Assembly (NCBI GenBank): GCA_030018505.1
Contig: JASEHO010000028.1
Coordinates: 1 to 14,198 of the forward strand
Source of the DNA: a bacterium
GTDB taxonomy: Bacteria > UBA9089 > UBA9088 > JAGUXG01
Direction of reading: 5' to 3'
Length of the DNA: 14,198 bases
The position numbers and the translations under genes were made by a program. The notes beneath the pieces were generated by a model, which did no database searches, was not told the DNA's origin, and saw only the letters and a program-made list of their open reading frames with translations. Shown in pieces: positions 13,366-14,198 of the stretch (position 1 is the stretch's first letter; the number at the start of each line of letters is the position of its first letter).

Positions 13366-14198
13366 CTATGTCCAATAAGACAGAAAATTTTCTGTCAATA
13401 ACGAATTTAACTCTATCTTATATTGAGGAATATTTTCAAAGAAATTTATGCACGCTTGCCTGAATCTGTCAAAGGTGCTATAATAATTATCATAAAGAAC
13501 CTTTTTATGAAAGAATTTCTTTTAATCGCTTCAATCAGGTTTAGATTTGGAGCATAAGAAGGAAGAAATATCAGATGAATTTTAGAGTTTTTTACATATT
13601 CTTTTACCTTCTTTGCATGATTGTAACGAGCATTATCGGCAATCACATAGATCTTTTCAGCATCAGGATTATTTTGTTCGAGTTGAGTTAACAGGCCAAT
13701 AGTTGAATCAGCATCAATAGTTTTATCTTCGTAATAGACGAAGTCAAGATCTTAAGACATCGATTGCCCCATTTATGTTGATCCTTTTTCGTCCAGTGTT
13801 ACTTGGAAGTTCTTTTGTTTTTCCTTTGGGTATCCACCCATAACTGGGCATGGAATTATGGCATGGATGTGTAGCATCCATGAAGTAAATCTTATCATTA
13901 GGACCTTTCTCTTCTTTTACCTTTTGATAGGTCCCGAAAGATAAATTCTCTTTGTTTGTCTGAAGAGGCTTTACCAGGAATATGTTTGCTCTTTTTATAA
14001 ACAAAGCCCAATCGATTGTAGAAGATGAACTATTGCCTCTGGTAAAGTATATTATTCCATATGTTTCCCCTATAATCTTGCAATACTCTTTGCATCTGGA
14101 TAAATATGATCTTCCAAATGCTTTTTTAGTTTGGTTTCTTGTTCTTTGGAAAGTTTGCTGGTTCCACCTTTATAGTCATTTTTAAGCAAGCTATCCAA
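13366..14198 (-). pseudogene. IS630-family (DDE) transposase, multiply frameshifted, 5' end outside window
   Basis: Read on the minus strand, pieces in different frames join into one IS630-type transposase. A helix-turn-helix and linker region (LLKNDYKGGTSKLSKEQE, about 14187-14132) is followed by IVHLLQSIG and VYKKSKHIPGKA. The catalytic core then shows IYFMDATHPCHNSMPSYGW (first Asp), SNTGRKRININGAIDV, VIADNARYNHAKK (second Asp) and APNLNLIE (Glu). The tail includes VLYDNYYSTFDRFRQAC and ends at TAG (13368-13366). Frame changes are needed near 14075-14092, 14035-14055, 14000-14015, 13921-13950, 13747-13761 and 13512-13532. The triad residues remain but the gene cannot make a full protein. 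No terminal inverted repeat or TA duplication could be placed with confidence. The window ends within the gene. Confidence 0.85.
13379..13396. repeat. Perfect 18-bp palindrome in the 3' end of the IS630 pseudogene
   Basis: GACAGAAAATTTTCTGTC is its own reverse complement over all 18 bases. It lies 10 bases inside the transposase stop codon. It could be part of the coding sequence by chance, a site near the element end, or a binding site; nothing else in the window repeats it. Confidence 0.5.

Noticed and set aside
13446..14004. Two separate short minus-strand open frames (13744-14004 and 13446-13646) as independent genes
   Set aside because: Both are pieces of the same IS630 transposase; reading neighbouring frames joins them, so they are listed as one pseudogene.

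Overview
The window comes from an AT-rich bacterial chromosome, very probably from a diderm (Gram-negative-type) lineage. The reason is that it encodes a periplasmic alpha-2-macroglobulin next to penicillin-binding protein 1C, a pairing known from proteobacteria and other diderms. The lineage itself cannot be fixed from the sequence. Dispersed AT-rich palindromes and degenerate insertion sequences at both ends would fit an uncultivated or metagenome-derived genome, but that is inference.

Layout: (1) 3-392, the C-terminal end of an IS110-family transposase, followed by a 197-base non-coding stretch that may include the IS end. (2) 590-9485, a same-strand cluster of three envelope genes: pbpC (PBP1C, glycan polymerase and transpeptidase), mltG (endolytic transglycosylase) and a 1800-residue thioester alpha-2-macroglobulin (A2M). 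mltG appears to start at an ATT codon 7 bases after a perfect Shine-Dalgarno sequence. (3) 9559-10722, a GuaB3-type IMP-dehydrogenase-family enzyme without CBS domains. (4) 10780-10903, a long imperfect inverted repeat running into the start region of a Prp-like cysteine protease gene (about 10906-11280). (5) 11258-13225, ligA (NAD-dependent DNA ligase) on the minus strand, converging on and overlapping prp by 23 bases. (6) 13279-13332, a small repeat cluster, then 13366-14198, an IS630-family transposase on the minus strand broken by about six frameshifts.

The most coherent system is the pbpC-mltG-A2M block. All three products have one N-terminal membrane segment and a large domain predicted outside the cytoplasm. 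Together they could build glycan strands, cut or release them, and trap attacking proteases in the same place. pbpC-A2M pairing is already described; mltG lying between the two is the less familiar part. guaB3, prp and ligA look like ordinary housekeeping genes with no clear functional tie to the envelope block. I found no CRISPR array, tRNA, rRNA, phage or toxin-antitoxin genes.
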